This document shows positions 8,676 to 17,600 of a stretch of 64,000 bases of DNA, piece after piece. Below the pieces are notes generated by a model, which worked only from the letters and a program-made list of their open reading frames with translations, made no database searches and was not told the origin of the DNA. Origin of the DNA: Bradyrhizobium sp. 139 (GTDB taxonomy: Bacteria > Pseudomonadota > Alphaproteobacteria > Rhizobiales > Xanthobacteraceae). Position numbers and translations under genes: made by a program. Positions within the stretch are counted from its first letter, which is position 1. Each line of letters begins with the position of its first letter. The stretch spans positions 28,565-92,564 of the forward strand of contig NZ_JADPKS010000006.1 in the NCBI RefSeq assembly GCF_023074175.1, in the 5' to 3' direction.

Positions 8676-9449
8676 ATGGCAGGTGTGAAACAGACGCGGG
8701 ATGGCGCGGTCGGGATTCTGACCCTCGACGAGCCGGCGAGCCTGAACGCGATGACGCCCGACCTGCTCGGCGCACTCGCCGCGGCCGTCGCCGAGACGGC
8801 GCGGGACGAGGAGGTTCGTGCCCTGATCCTGACCGGCGCGGGACGCGGCTTCTGCTCGGGCCAGAATCTGAAGGCATCGGAGGCGCTCGGCGAGGACATC
8901 GCGGCCGGCGTCATGCGCTTCTATTGGCCGGCCTTCAGGGCGCTGCGCGAATGCCGCGTGCCTGTTGTCGTTGCCGTGAACGGCATCGCGGCCGGCGGCG
9001 GCTTCAGCCTTGCGATGGCCGGCGACATGATTGTTGCGGCGCGGTCGGCGAGCTTCGTCCAGGTGTTCAGCCGGATCGCCCTGGTGCCTGATCTCGGTTC
9101 GACTTGGCTGCTGCCGCGCCTGATCGGTCGCCAGCGTGCGCTCGAACTGATGCTGCTGAACGAACCGCTAACGGCCGAACGCGCCCAGGAGATCGGCCTG
9201 GTGCGGCAAGTCGTCGACGATGCGAAGCTAATGGATGAGACGCTGGTCCTGGCGCGCCGTTTGGCTGACGGCCCGACGCGCGCGCTCGTCGCAACGCGTG
9301 CGCTTGTCGAGGAGAGCGAGCATGCAGCTTACGAGGCGCAGTTCCGCCGCGAGATCGAGGTTCAGGCCACGATCCGCAAAAGCACTGATGCCATCGAAGG
9401 CCGCAATGCCTTCGTCGAGAAACGCAAGGCGAAGTTTACGGGTAAGTAG
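8676..9449 (+). CDS. Enoyl-CoA hydratase/isomerase family protein
   Basis: Crotonase-fold enzyme, 257 aa, acting on acyl-CoA thioesters. The oxyanion-hole segments are visible as GRGFCSGQNL (residues ~52-61) and AVNGIAAGGGFSLAMAGD (~95-112). The active-site loop IALVPDLGSTWLLPRLIG has Asp rather than Glu at the acid/base position, as in PaaG-type 2,3-dehydroadipyl/ring-opened phenylacetyl-CoA isomerases. The ATG at MAGVKQTRDG is chosen over an upstream in-frame ATG because AAGAGAGAC lies just before it. Divergent from the gamma-glutamyltransferase; substrate unresolved. Confidence 0.85.
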   Translation: MAGVKQTRDGAVGILTLDEPASLNAMTPDLLGALAAAVAETARDEEVRALILTGAGRGFCSGQNLKASEALGEDIAAGVMRFYWPAFRALRECRVPVVVAVNGIAAGGGFSLAMAGDMIVAARSASFVQVFSRIALVPDLGSTWLLPRLIGRQRALELMLLNEPLTAERAQEIGLVRQVVDDAKLMDETLVLARRLADGPTRALVATRALVEESEHAAYEAQFRREIEVQATIRKSTDAIEGRNAFVEKRKAKFTGK

Positions 9450-9470
9450 GGGAGGAGACGCGAGAAGCGC

Positions 9471-9647
9471 TCAGAGCGCGCCGTCTTGGCGGCCGGCCCG
9501 ATGCTTGGCGTGCCATTTCGGGCCAGGGCCGCGCATGTAATGAAGCTCTGGGCGGTACGGATTGCCAGCGATCCGCACCAGCTTCTGCCATTTGGTGGCA
9601 ACGAAGTTCAGCGGCTGGCAGATCAGGGTCAGTGAAGCGAACAGCAC
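9471..9647 (-). CDS. Small protein of unknown function, 58 aa
   Basis: An open frame beginning GTG (MLFASLTLICQPLNF) and ending HRAGRQDGAL, directly downstream of the DUF6894 gene. The frame opens straight after that gene's TGA, and a GAGGTGAT ribosome site that overlaps the stop codon sits 5-6 nt before the GTG. A hydrophobic N-terminal segment (~15 residues) is followed by a basic, aromatic, Pro-rich tail (NPYRPELHYMRGPGPKWH). Coupled placement and a sensible ribosome site support it; no family recognised. Confidence 0.55.
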   Translation of the reverse strand: MLFASLTLICQPLNFVATKWQKLVRIAGNPYRPELHYMRGPGPKWHAKHRAGRQDGAL

Positions 9648-9656
9648 GGCATCACC

Positions 9657-9890
9657 TCAATGCGGCTTGCCGAGCATGGCGGTGAAGGGGAGATCAAAGA
9701 TCTCCTCGCCGTCAGAGCCGCTGACATGGATCACCCAGTCGCGCCAGTCTTCAGCGCCGGGCGTCAGGATCATCGTGTTCATGATCTGAGCGGCACGGTC
9801 ACGCGCCTCGGTCAGGTTGGCCACCGCAGTGCCGCTGCGATCGATCAGCGTGCCGTCGTTATTGGAGCAGTGAAAGTACACCTGGACCAT
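9657..9890 (-). CDS. DUF6894-type small protein
   Basis: A 77-aa protein starting MVQVYFHCSNNDGTLIDRSG, with the family features: N-terminal YFHC strand, a D-x-x-G 'gene on its own' loop, an EARDRAAQIMNTM helix, and a strand ending HVSGSDGEEIFDLPF. ATG chosen because AGGAGAC precedes it by 4-8 nt; the frame stays open further upstream without a ribosome site. Such proteins are frequent in Bradyrhizobium and uncharacterised. It is followed by a tightly spaced 58-aa gene. Confidence 0.75.
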   Translation of the reverse strand: MVQVYFHCSNNDGTLIDRSGTAVANLTEARDRAAQIMNTMILTPGAEDWRDWVIHVSGSDGEEIFDLPFTAMLGKPH

Positions 9891-10091
9891 ATGCGTCTCC
9901 TGTCGAGAGCGATTGGGACGGCAAAGTGATACCACCCGAGGCCTTCGCGAAACATTCGGGGCGAACCCGGTAAGGGAATCTACGGAGATTGGTCGGCGCC
10001 AAGACCCCTGCGGGTTTGATCACAGGGGGTGATCGTCAACTGGACGGCGTTCCCATGGAACAACTTTGGACAGAAAGTCCGGGAGGCCGCC

Positions 10092-11095
10092 GTGAACCAG
10101 CTCACATTCTCGCGGGGGCGGCGAAGCCGGCGCCTGTTTGCGGCGGCCGTCGCCGGAGCGCTGTTCGGTCTTGCCCCGGGTGCCTCGTGCGAGCCGGTCC
10201 GCAGGAGCGGCTATGTGATCGGCACGGAAACCTGCGGCAGCGGCGATCTTGCTTTTCCCAAAATCCAAATCGACATGAAGGCGGGATTATGCGCCGGTCT
10301 CGTCGCCAGCGAAGAGGATCATCTCAAATTTCCCCGTTCAATCGTCCAGGTGCCGGGCCGTGAGCTGTTCGTCGTCGCCGATATGGGCGGCTGGGGCCAC
10401 ACCGACGGACGCTGCTGCTGCTTGATCTGCATACGCCCCAGGACCAGAGATTCAAGGAACTGCTGACGGCGATCGAATACCCGTTCGGTCTCGTGATCGG
10501 GCCTGACAAGAAACTCTATGCTTCGACCGCGGAGACGATCTTCCGGTTCGATCCGCTCGCCGAGAATCCCCGCAGCACGGTCGAGACCATCATCCGGCAC
10601 ATGCCCGGTCGCCGGATCACATTGCCTGACGGCACCAGGCTCGACGAGAGCGCTCATCCGCTCAAGCAGTTCGTCTTTGACAGGAACGGGCGGCTGTTCG
10701 TCAATGTCGGCTCGCACAGCGACGACTGCATCACACCGTCGCCGATCACAAAGCCTTGCGCGGCCGCCGAGGGCGCTTCCGCGATGGCATCGATCTGGCT
10801 GTTCGCGCCGCCGCTGGCGGCAGCTTCCCGGCGTTGAAGCCGAGCGATCCCGACCCGCCGCACACCGTCTATGCACGCGGCCTGCGCAATTCGATGGCGC
10901 TGGTGCTGCACCCGAATTTTCCCGATACCGGCTACGCCTTCCTGCAAGGCGAGAACGGCCGCGACCTGCCCGACATCTTCAAGCCGAACGAGGAGATCAA
11001 CGCCATCGAGCAGGGCAAGCATTACGGCTGGCCCTATTGCTACGACCTGTCGACGACGAGCCTCGAATTCAAGCTCGTGCTGCAATCCGGTAGCG
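10092..11095 (+). pseudogene. Degraded PQQ-type glucose/sorbosone dehydrogenase
   Basis: Three segments in three different frames join into one recognisable protein. Segment 1 (from GTG 10092, GGGAGG 6 nt before) has a signal peptide (RRLFAAAVAGALFGLAPGASC) and FPRSIVQVPGRELFVVADMGGWG. A one-base shift near 10405-10420 leads to LLLLDLHTP...FGLVIGPDKKLYASTAETIFRFDP. A second near 10800-10815 leads to YARGLRNSMALVLHPNF...NEEINAIEQGKHYGWPYCYD, the conserved propeller motifs of soluble PQQ sugar dehydrogenases. After about 11095 homology stops, so the C-terminus is also lost. Two shifts plus truncation favour a true pseudogene over sequencing error. Confidence 0.82.
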
Positions 11096-11299
11096 TCAGG
11101 AGAACAGGAGGGGAGGATGATCGTCAACACGAGCTGAAACCTCTCGTAGCGATCAGCAGGGCCGCGAGCACTGCCTTCAGCGCGGACGCTGCTGAGCGTA
11201 GGCGATCTGCTTCCGGCGCAGGACGGCGTGACAGGGGCGGCATTCTTCTTGCTTGCATCTGGCCGCTGCACGGATTTAGACATTTGTGGCACCGTCAGA

Positions 11300-11343
11300 G
11301 CGTTTTCGAGCGAAGTGGATACCGGTTCGCGTAAAGAAAACGC
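11300..11343. repeat. Palindromic intergenic repeat (GCGTTTTC ... GAAAACGC)
   Basis: Perfect 8-bp arms at 11300-11307 and 11336-11343 enclose GAGCGAAGTGGATACCGGTTC-like sequence. The pattern closely resembles a short dispersed element known to the annotator from rhizobial intergenic regions. It lies between the truncated PQQ dehydrogenase and the deacetylase gene, and may mark the deletion that removed the pseudogene's 3' end. Confidence 0.65.
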
Positions 11344-11384
11344 GTCAAAACGAGAGTCAAGAGCCCGCGACCACGGAGTGTTGA

Positions 11385-12410
11385 GTGAAAGCCGTCCATA
11401 CCGAACTGCATCGCAGCCACGATCCGCAATTCTTCCTGGTTCGCGGTGTCGTCAAGCGCACTACCGAGCAGCCCGAGCGCGCCGATCGGCTGCTCAAGGG
11501 ATTGAAGGATGGCCGGCATCAATTGGTCGAGCCGACGACGTTCGGGCAGGGACCCCGCGCGCGCATTCACAGCCCGGAATATCTGTCGTTCCTCAGCGAA
11601 GCCTGGGACGCCTGGACCGCGCTTGGCGATGCCGGCCCGGAGATGATCGGCAACATCCATCCCGTGCGCCATGCCGCGACTTATCCGACTCACATCGTCG
11701 GCAAGCTCGGCTGGCACACCGCCGATACCGCGGCGCCGATCGGTCCCGGCACCTGGGCCGCGGCCTGCGCCGCCACTGATGTTGCGGTCACGGCGGCGCA
11801 GATGGTGATGGACGGCGAGAATGCGACCTATGCGCTCTGCCGCCCGCCCGGCCATCACGCCTATCGCGACATGGCCGGCGGCTTCTGCTTCCTCAACAAT
11901 AGCGCGATCGCGGCTGCACATTTGCGGCTCAAGCATGAGCGCGTGGTGATCCTCGACGTCGACGTTCATCACGGCAACGGCACGCAAGGCATCTTTTACG
12001 CGCGGCCGGACGTGTACACGGTGTCGATCCACGCCGATCCCGTCGCGTATTATCCTTACGTATGGGGCTACGCGCATGAGCGCGGCGAAGGACCCGGCCT
12101 CGGCACCAATCTCAACATCCCCCTGGCCATCGGGACCGGCGACGACGGTTACATTCAGGCGATGGATCTTGCGCGCAAGGCAATCGAATCCTTTGCACCC
12201 GGCGCCCTCGTCATCGCACTCGGCCTCGACGCCTCCGAGCACGATCCGCTTCGCGGCCTCGCAGTCACCACGCCGGGATTCCGCCGCATCGGCCAGGCCA
12301 TCGCGAAGATCGGCCTGCCGACCGTATTCGTGCAGGAGGGCGGCTATCTCTCGGATATTCTGGGCGCGAACCTGACCTCGGTGCTGGCCGGATTCGAAGA
12401 GGCGCGGTGA
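11385..12410 (+). CDS. Histone deacetylase-like acetylpolyamine amidohydrolase
   Basis: Zinc amidohydrolase of the arginase/deacetylase fold, 341 aa, GTG start. Seen: the catalytic CRPPGHHAYRDMAGGFCFLNN segment (His-His near residues 153-156), the zinc ligands in ILDVDVHHGNGTQ (~190-200) and a further ligand Asp in LGLDASEHDP (~281), and the C-terminal QEGGYLSDILG with its Gly-Gly-Tyr. Bacterial members with this pattern usually deacetylate acetylated polyamines or related amides. It is tail to tail with the NRPS-associated flavin monooxygenase, separated by a hairpin, so a link to the NRPS is positional only. Confidence 0.87.
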   Translation: MKAVHTELHRSHDPQFFLVRGVVKRTTEQPERADRLLKGLKDGRHQLVEPTTFGQGPRARIHSPEYLSFLSEAWDAWTALGDAGPEMIGNIHPVRHAATYPTHIVGKLGWHTADTAAPIGPGTWAAACAATDVAVTAAQMVMDGENATYALCRPPGHHAYRDMAGGFCFLNNSAIAAAHLRLKHERVVILDVDVHHGNGTQGIFYARPDVYTVSIHADPVAYYPYVWGYAHERGEGPGLGTNLNIPLAIGTGDDGYIQAMDLARKAIESFAPGALVIALGLDASEHDPLRGLAVTTPGFRRIGQAIAKIGLPTVFVQEGGYLSDILGANLTSVLAGFEEAR

Positions 12411-12421
12411 TCTTCGCCTCT

Positions 12422-12435
12422 CCCCGCTTGCGGGG
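12422..12435. terminator. GC hairpin between convergent genes
   Basis: CCCCGC-TT-GCGGGG is a perfect short stem located between the deacetylase stop (12410) and the flavin monooxygenase stop (12451), with A-rich sequence on the right side. It probably ends transcripts arriving from both directions. Confidence 0.5.
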
Positions 12436-12450
12436 CGAGAAAGAAGAACC

Positions 12451-13431
12451 TCAAAACATCCCGCTCGCCGCGAGCGCCTTGCAGACGTGCTGCATCTCGG
12501 TCTCGTCTGCGACCATGTCGAGCATGATCGTGGTCAGGCCCTTCGCGGCAAACTCCTTCAGTTTCGCGCCGATCTCTTTGTAGCTGCCGACGAGATAGGG
12601 GCAGTCGGACTGGAAGGTCAGGAACGGCAGCAGCCAATAGCCGTTGTCCGCGAGTTCGCCGCTCTGGCCTTCATAGAGACGCCGCTTCCACACGGAATCG
12701 CTGTTCTCCACGGTGAGCGCGAGCAGCCCGCGATCGTCGGGGTTGTCGCGAAAGCGCGCCCTTGCCGCCTGTCGTGCCTCGTCGCGTCCCTCGCGGGCGA
12801 AAATTCCAAAATTCATTCCGGGCGCATCGAGACCGCGATCGAGATCGGGCGGCAGCATCTGCATCTTGATGCAGCCGGTCTCTTTCGCCACGCGCTGCGC
12901 CGCCTCCGACTGGCCCGCGACTAGAAATTCCGGCATCAGCTCCGCCGGCAGGCGCGGGCGAAGCTGCAGATTGCGCGCGCGGTAGAACCGTCCCTCGAAA
13001 TTCACGGGGCGGGGGCTTTCCAGCAATTGGCGCATCAGCGCAACGAATTCACCGAGCCGGACATAACGGTCCGCATGCGACTGCTCGTCGCCCAGTCCGT
13101 GCAAGTCGCTGACCGCGGTCCCCGTGATCATGTTGAGATAGACCTTGCGGCCGTGGAGCTGCGCAAGGGACGAGACGAACTTCGCCGCCGTGAACGGGTG
13201 CATGTAGACCGGATTGACCGCGATCAGGGGCGAAGATCGCGTCGTCTCACCCATGATGTGCTGGGCCATCGCCCAGGGCTCGATGAACACGTCGTTGCCT
13301 TCGAACAGCAGGATGCCTTCGAAGCCGTTGCGGTCGGCGAATTGTGCGACCCGCATCAGCTCGCCGACATATTTTTTGGGATCGCGGTTGCGCGAGATCG
13401 CGGGAAAGACGCGCAGCCGCGGCGGCGTCAT
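12451..13431 (-). CDS. Luciferase-like (LLM class) FMN-dependent monooxygenase
   Basis: 326-aa TIM-barrel flavin-dependent oxidoreductase. The pattern fits bacterial-luciferase relatives: KYVGELMRVAQFADRNGFEGILLFEGN near the start, a central NPVYMHPFTAAKFVSSLAQLHGRKVYLNMITG segment, HADRYVRLGEFVALMRQLL, and a C-terminal EFAAKGLTTIMLDM strand. The start ATG overlaps the stop of the phosphopantetheinyl transferase by 4 nt (ATGA), so both are translated from one message. In NRPS loci such enzymes often tailor the product or its amine; here the role is inferred from location. Confidence 0.85.
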   Translation of the reverse strand: MTPPRLRVFPAISRNRDPKKYVGELMRVAQFADRNGFEGILLFEGNDVFIEPWAMAQHIMGETTRSSPLIAVNPVYMHPFTAAKFVSSLAQLHGRKVYLNMITGTAVSDLHGLGDEQSHADRYVRLGEFVALMRQLLESPRPVNFEGRFYRARNLQLRPRLPAELMPEFLVAGQSEAAQRVAKETGCIKMQMLPPDLDRGLDAPGMNFGIFAREGRDEARQAARARFRDNPDDRGLLALTVENSDSVWKRRLYEGQSGELADNGYWLLPFLTFQSDCPYLVGSYKEIGAKLKEFAAKGLTTIMLDMVADETEMQHVCKALAASGMF

Positions 13432-14162
13432 GCAGCCGCTTCCTGGAGCGGCCAGGCATTGCGGGTGATGGGAAGGCCGCCGTCCGCGCGGGAGCCATCG
13501 GCGATCGCGAGGCGATGCGAGGGCGATGGCGAGCATAGCGAGAAGCGCCATCCCAGCGGATCGTCGGCGATATCGGGCTTGAAGCTGATCTCGATGGCCT
13601 CCCGCGACACTCGCATCGCGAAGCCGTTGAGCGGCAAATTGAGCCCAAAGCCCCTCGCCTTCAGATAGGCCTCCTTGAGCGTCCAGTAGTCGAAGAAGCG
13701 CTCGATCGCGGCGGGCTCGGGCAGACCGCGCAACGTTTCGACCTCCTCCGGCGCAAAGAAGCGAAGCGCGGTGGACAATGGCGCGACACGCCGTGACACG
13801 GTTTCGACGTCGACGCCGACGGTCTCGTGCCCAGAGACGACGCAGGCAACGCAGCCGTCGGCATGGGACAGGCTGAAATGCAGCGCGGTCGAGATCGCGG
13901 GCGCTGCGACAAATGGCCGCCCGTCACGGCCGGCTGCAAAGGACCAGTCGGAAGGCGCGACAATGGGCGCGACCTGCGACAGCGCCAGACGCAGCATCGC
14001 GTGCGCGAAGATATACTGCCGCCGATGCCGCTCGAACATGAAGCGGTCGGCGCGGATCCGTTCGTCGACCGAGAGCACGCGTCGGCATGCATCAACTGCG
14101 CCCGGCGCGTCGATGGTCTCGATCAGTCCGACAAACAGTTCAATTCTGTCGTCTGCCATCAA
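13428..14162 (-). CDS. 4'-phosphopantetheinyl transferase, Sfp type
   Basis: Transfers phosphopantetheine from CoA to the conserved Ser of carrier domains. 244 aa, the size of Sfp-like enzymes. Family motifs are intact: HFSLSHADG (~95-103), VGVDVETV (~114-121, Mg-binding Asp) and FFDYWTLKEAYLKARG (~152-167, catalytic Glu/Lys). ATG overlap with the downstream monooxygenase. The obvious clients are the two carrier domains (Ser566, Ser1636) of the NRPS encoded just upstream on the same strand. Confidence 0.94.
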   Translation of the reverse strand: MMADDRIELFVGLIETIDAPGAVDACRRVLSVDERIRADRFMFERHRRQYIFAHAMLRLALSQVAPIVAPSDWSFAAGRDGRPFVAAPAISTALHFSLSHADGCVACVVSGHETVGVDVETVSRRVAPLSTALRFFAPEEVETLRGLPEPAAIERFFDYWTLKEAYLKARGFGLNLPLNGFAMRVSREAIEISFKPDIADDPLGWRFSLCSPSPSHRLAIADGSRADGGLPITRNAWPLQEAAA

Positions 14163-14364
14163 TAAGGCCCATGGAGTCAGACGGAGCCCAGGTCTCCGAT
14201 CCTGACGGAAGAATCAACTGAGCGGACCGCCCGGGCAATTTCTTGTCGATTTTGCAGGCCGGTTTACAGGCGCAAGCTTGTGCGAGACCCCAACTCGACG
14301 AGCGAGCGGCCTATATCCGAAAAGTGAAGCCTGAAGATTCGTGCGGCGTCCCGGCCGACGAGCC

Positions 14365-14535
14365 TTACTTCTTTGTCTTCTTGGCTTTCTTCGACGCGCC
14401 CAGCACCGAAAGGCTGGCGTCGACATCCTTGAGCGCGGACTGGAGCTTCTTCTTCTCGGCGCCCAGCAGCTTTTGCAGTGCTTTGCGATCCTTGTCGCTC
14501 AACGAGGTACCCTTGGTAAATTTGATGAAACCCAT
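14365..14535 (-). CDS. Small Lys-rich protein of unknown function, 56 aa
   Basis: Begins MGFIKFTKGTSLSDKDRKAL and ends in a Lys-rich tail (ASKKAKKTKK). Predicted mostly helical with a highly basic C-terminus (12 or more Lys). GGGGAG lies 6 nt before the ATG. It sits between the NRPS stop (14677) and the phosphopantetheinyl transferase start (14162), on their strand. Unlike the MbtH proteins that accompany many NRPS genes it has no Trp-rich NxE motif, so it is not an MbtH homologue. A nucleic-acid-binding role is conceivable but unsupported. Confidence 0.7.
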   Translation of the reverse strand: MGFIKFTKGTSLSDKDRKALQKLLGAEKKKLQSALKDVDASLSVLGASKKAKKTKK

Positions 14536-14676
14536 AACAAACTCCCCGGTCGAAAATATTCATCCAAATCAAAACGCGAGAATAATCTTGCGCGCTGGCG
14601 CCGAATAATCAAGATGCAACTTGGTCATTCACAGCTTTGACGAGTGAATCTGTGTTCGCACGTCCTGTACAGCCGG

Positions 14677-17600
14677 TCATGCCGCCCTGCGAGCGAGCAA
14701 TCGGCCGAGCGGCGTGTTGGGTTGGGCGACGGCCGCCTCCAGCAGCGCGACGAGATGCGCCATCCACGCGCCGACCCTGCGGCCATCGAGCAATTCGTTC
14801 TTGTAATTGCATGAGCCGGTGATTCCGGTGGGGCGCTCCTTGAGCATCAGCGATAGCCAGGTCTGGTCGATCGGCAGCACGGGCTGACCTTCGCGCGCGA
14901 TGCGGCCGATCGATTCCATCGTGACGTCAGGCAAATCGAGCGGCTGGCGCAGTGGATTTTGCAGGGTGAAATAGACCTGGAGCAGCGAGGCTGGATCGAT
15001 CCCCTCCCGCTCCAGATGGTCGGCCAGGATGTTGAACGGCAGCTCCTGGCGCGCATGCGCGTCTAGTACGCTCTGACGCACCCGGGCCAGGGCTTGCGCG
15101 AACGACAGCTCCGGCGTGATCAGGGTACGGACGATCACCGTGTTCTCGAACGGTCCGACGACCCGGTCGGTGTCAGGCTGGGTGCGATTGGCCATGGCGG
15201 TGGCGACCGAAATGTCGTTGCGGCCGGTCTGCGCCAGCAGCAGGGCTTTCAAGCCGGTGAGAAGGCACGTGAACAGCGTGCTGTTATGCTGGCTGGCGAA
15301 CGCCGTGAGCCGGCCGATCAGCTCGCGCTCGATGCTGACCGGATGATGCCCGGTGGACGCACTCGGGCTCGGTTCGCCGTCGAAGACTGGGGCCGCGCCG
15401 CGTAGATTCTCGGTCCAGTCGGCAGCCTGGCGGCGGGCAGCGTCGGTGCCGCACCACCAGCGCTGCCAGCGAGCGACGTCCGAAAAGGCGAGCGGCAGTT
15501 TCGGCAGCGGCACAGACGGACGTCCGGCCAGCGCCGCATAGCGGTTGGACAACTCCTCGAACAGCACGCCGATCGACCAGCCGTCGGCAATGGCATGATG
15601 CAGCGTCAGTAGCAGCACATGATCGTCGGCATGGAGCCGCAACAGCCGCGCCCGCAACAGCGGCGGCCGCGCCGTGTCGAACGGGACGTAGGTCGCCTGC
15701 TCGATCAGGAGATCGATTTTCCTGAGTTCGAGGGCTTTGCGCCGCTTGTTGTTGTGTGGACGTCCGTCGCCGATGACCTCGACGGTGAGGACAGGTCCGA
15801 GTTCGCTGAGTGCGGCGATGCGGCTGACGGGCTCTTCGCCGCTCCAGCCGAACCCGGTCCGCAGCGATTCGTGGCGGCGCACGATGTCGCCGAACGCCTG
15901 CGCGAGGATAGCTGGATCGAGCGGACCTCGGAGGCGGAAGGCAAAAGGCAGGTTGAACAGCGGCAAGTCCGGCAGGTTCTGCTCGATCCGCATCATCTGG
16001 TCCTGCGCGATCGAGAGCGTTGGTGGCCCGCTTTCAGCCAGCCTTGTTCCAGCCAAACTTGGCACGCCTGCTGCCGGCTTGCGCGGCTTCGCCGCCACGG
16101 CCTCGTCGACCCGCCGGGCGAGTTCTTCGATCGTCGGAGCCTCGAAGATGGTCTTGATCGGCAGCGACACGCCGAGCGCACGGGCGACGCGCGCCATCGC
16201 CTGGCCCGCCAGCAGCGAATGGCCGCCGAGATCGAAGAAATTGTCGGTCACGCCAAGGCTCTCGACCTTCAGCAGGTCGATCCAGATGTCCGAGAGCGCC
16301 TTTTCGGTGAAGCGCCGTGCCGGCACGGCGGCGTCCGGCCCGGAGACTTCCTGCTGCGCCGGCGCCAGCAGCGCGGACCGGTCGATCTTGCCATGGGCAT
16401 TGAGCGGCACCTGATCCAGGAACAGGAATGCGGACGGGATGGCATGGCCCGGCAGCCGGCTCTTCAGGAACTGGCGCAGCTCGCTGGCGCTGCTCTGGCC
16501 GCCGGTCCTTGCGACGATATGGGCGATCAGCCTGACATCGCCGCTCGCCTCGCGGCGCGGCTCGACGATGCCGGCGCGCACAGCGGGATGGTCGGCAAGC
16601 GCGTTCTCGATCTCCTTGAGCTCGACACGATAGCCGCGGACCTTGACCTGGTGGTCGGCGCGGCCAAGGCATTCGATCGTCCCATCGTCGCGGCGGCGCG
16701 CGAGGTCGCCGGTACGGTACAGAAGCCTGCCGGTGCGGCGAGCGAATGGATCGGGCAGGAAGCGCTGTTTGCTCTGCGCGGGATCGTTGACATAGCCGCG
16801 GCCGATTCCGGCGCCGCCGATGCAGAGTTCACCGGTCACGCCGACCGGCTGAGGCTGGAGGTTTGCGTCGAGCACGTAGAGCTGGGTGTTCGGCAGCGGC
16901 GCACCGACCGGGACGTTGCCCGTCGCGGCCGCCGGCGCTTTGGTCAGGCGATGCAGCGAGACGTCGTCGGAACATTCCGACGCGCCATAGGCGTTGATCA
17001 GCGGTACCTTCGGGCAGCGCGCAAACCAGGCGCGACAGACATCGACGGGCAGCGGTTCGCCGGTCGAGATCAGGAGGCGCAGCCTTGCGAAGGCGCGCCG
17101 GATCGGCGCCTCGTTCATGCGATCGAGGATCACGCGCAACAGCGAAGGCACGATCTCGAGCACCGTGATGCCTTCGCGCTCGATTTCCCGCGCGAGCAGG
17201 ATCGGGTCCTGCACGATCGCGCTGGCACAGACATGGACGCGCGCGCCGACCATGAGGCCCGCGAGGAACTGCCACACCGAGATGACAAAACTCTGCGGCG
17301 CCGTCTGCGCGATCACGTCCCTGGCCGAAAGTTTAAGCTCGGAAATGAGCGCCGCCAGATGGTTTGACAGACCGCGCTGTTCGATCATGACGCCCTTCGG
17401 CGCTCCGGACGAGCCGGATGTGTAGATGAGATAGGCGAGGCTCGAGGCTGCGCGCCGCGCGGCGCGGGCCGGCCTGGTCGATCCGGGCGCGATCACGTCC
17501 TCGAGCTTGGCGACATGGATGCGTTCGACCAGTGGTTCGAGCAGCGCCTCGACCATGGGCGACTGCGCACGCCCGGTCAGCAGCATGCGGGCGCAGCTCG

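Noticed and set aside
14264..14572. Minus-strand 102-residue frame overlapping the Lys-rich gene
   Set aside because: Another phase of the same DNA, no start signal; the 56-residue frame has GGGGAG and a coherent sequence.
15619..17367. Long plus-strand frame within the NRPS
   Set aside because: The NRPS domains are intact on the minus strand; the plus frame has no recognisable domain and the typical composition of a shadow.
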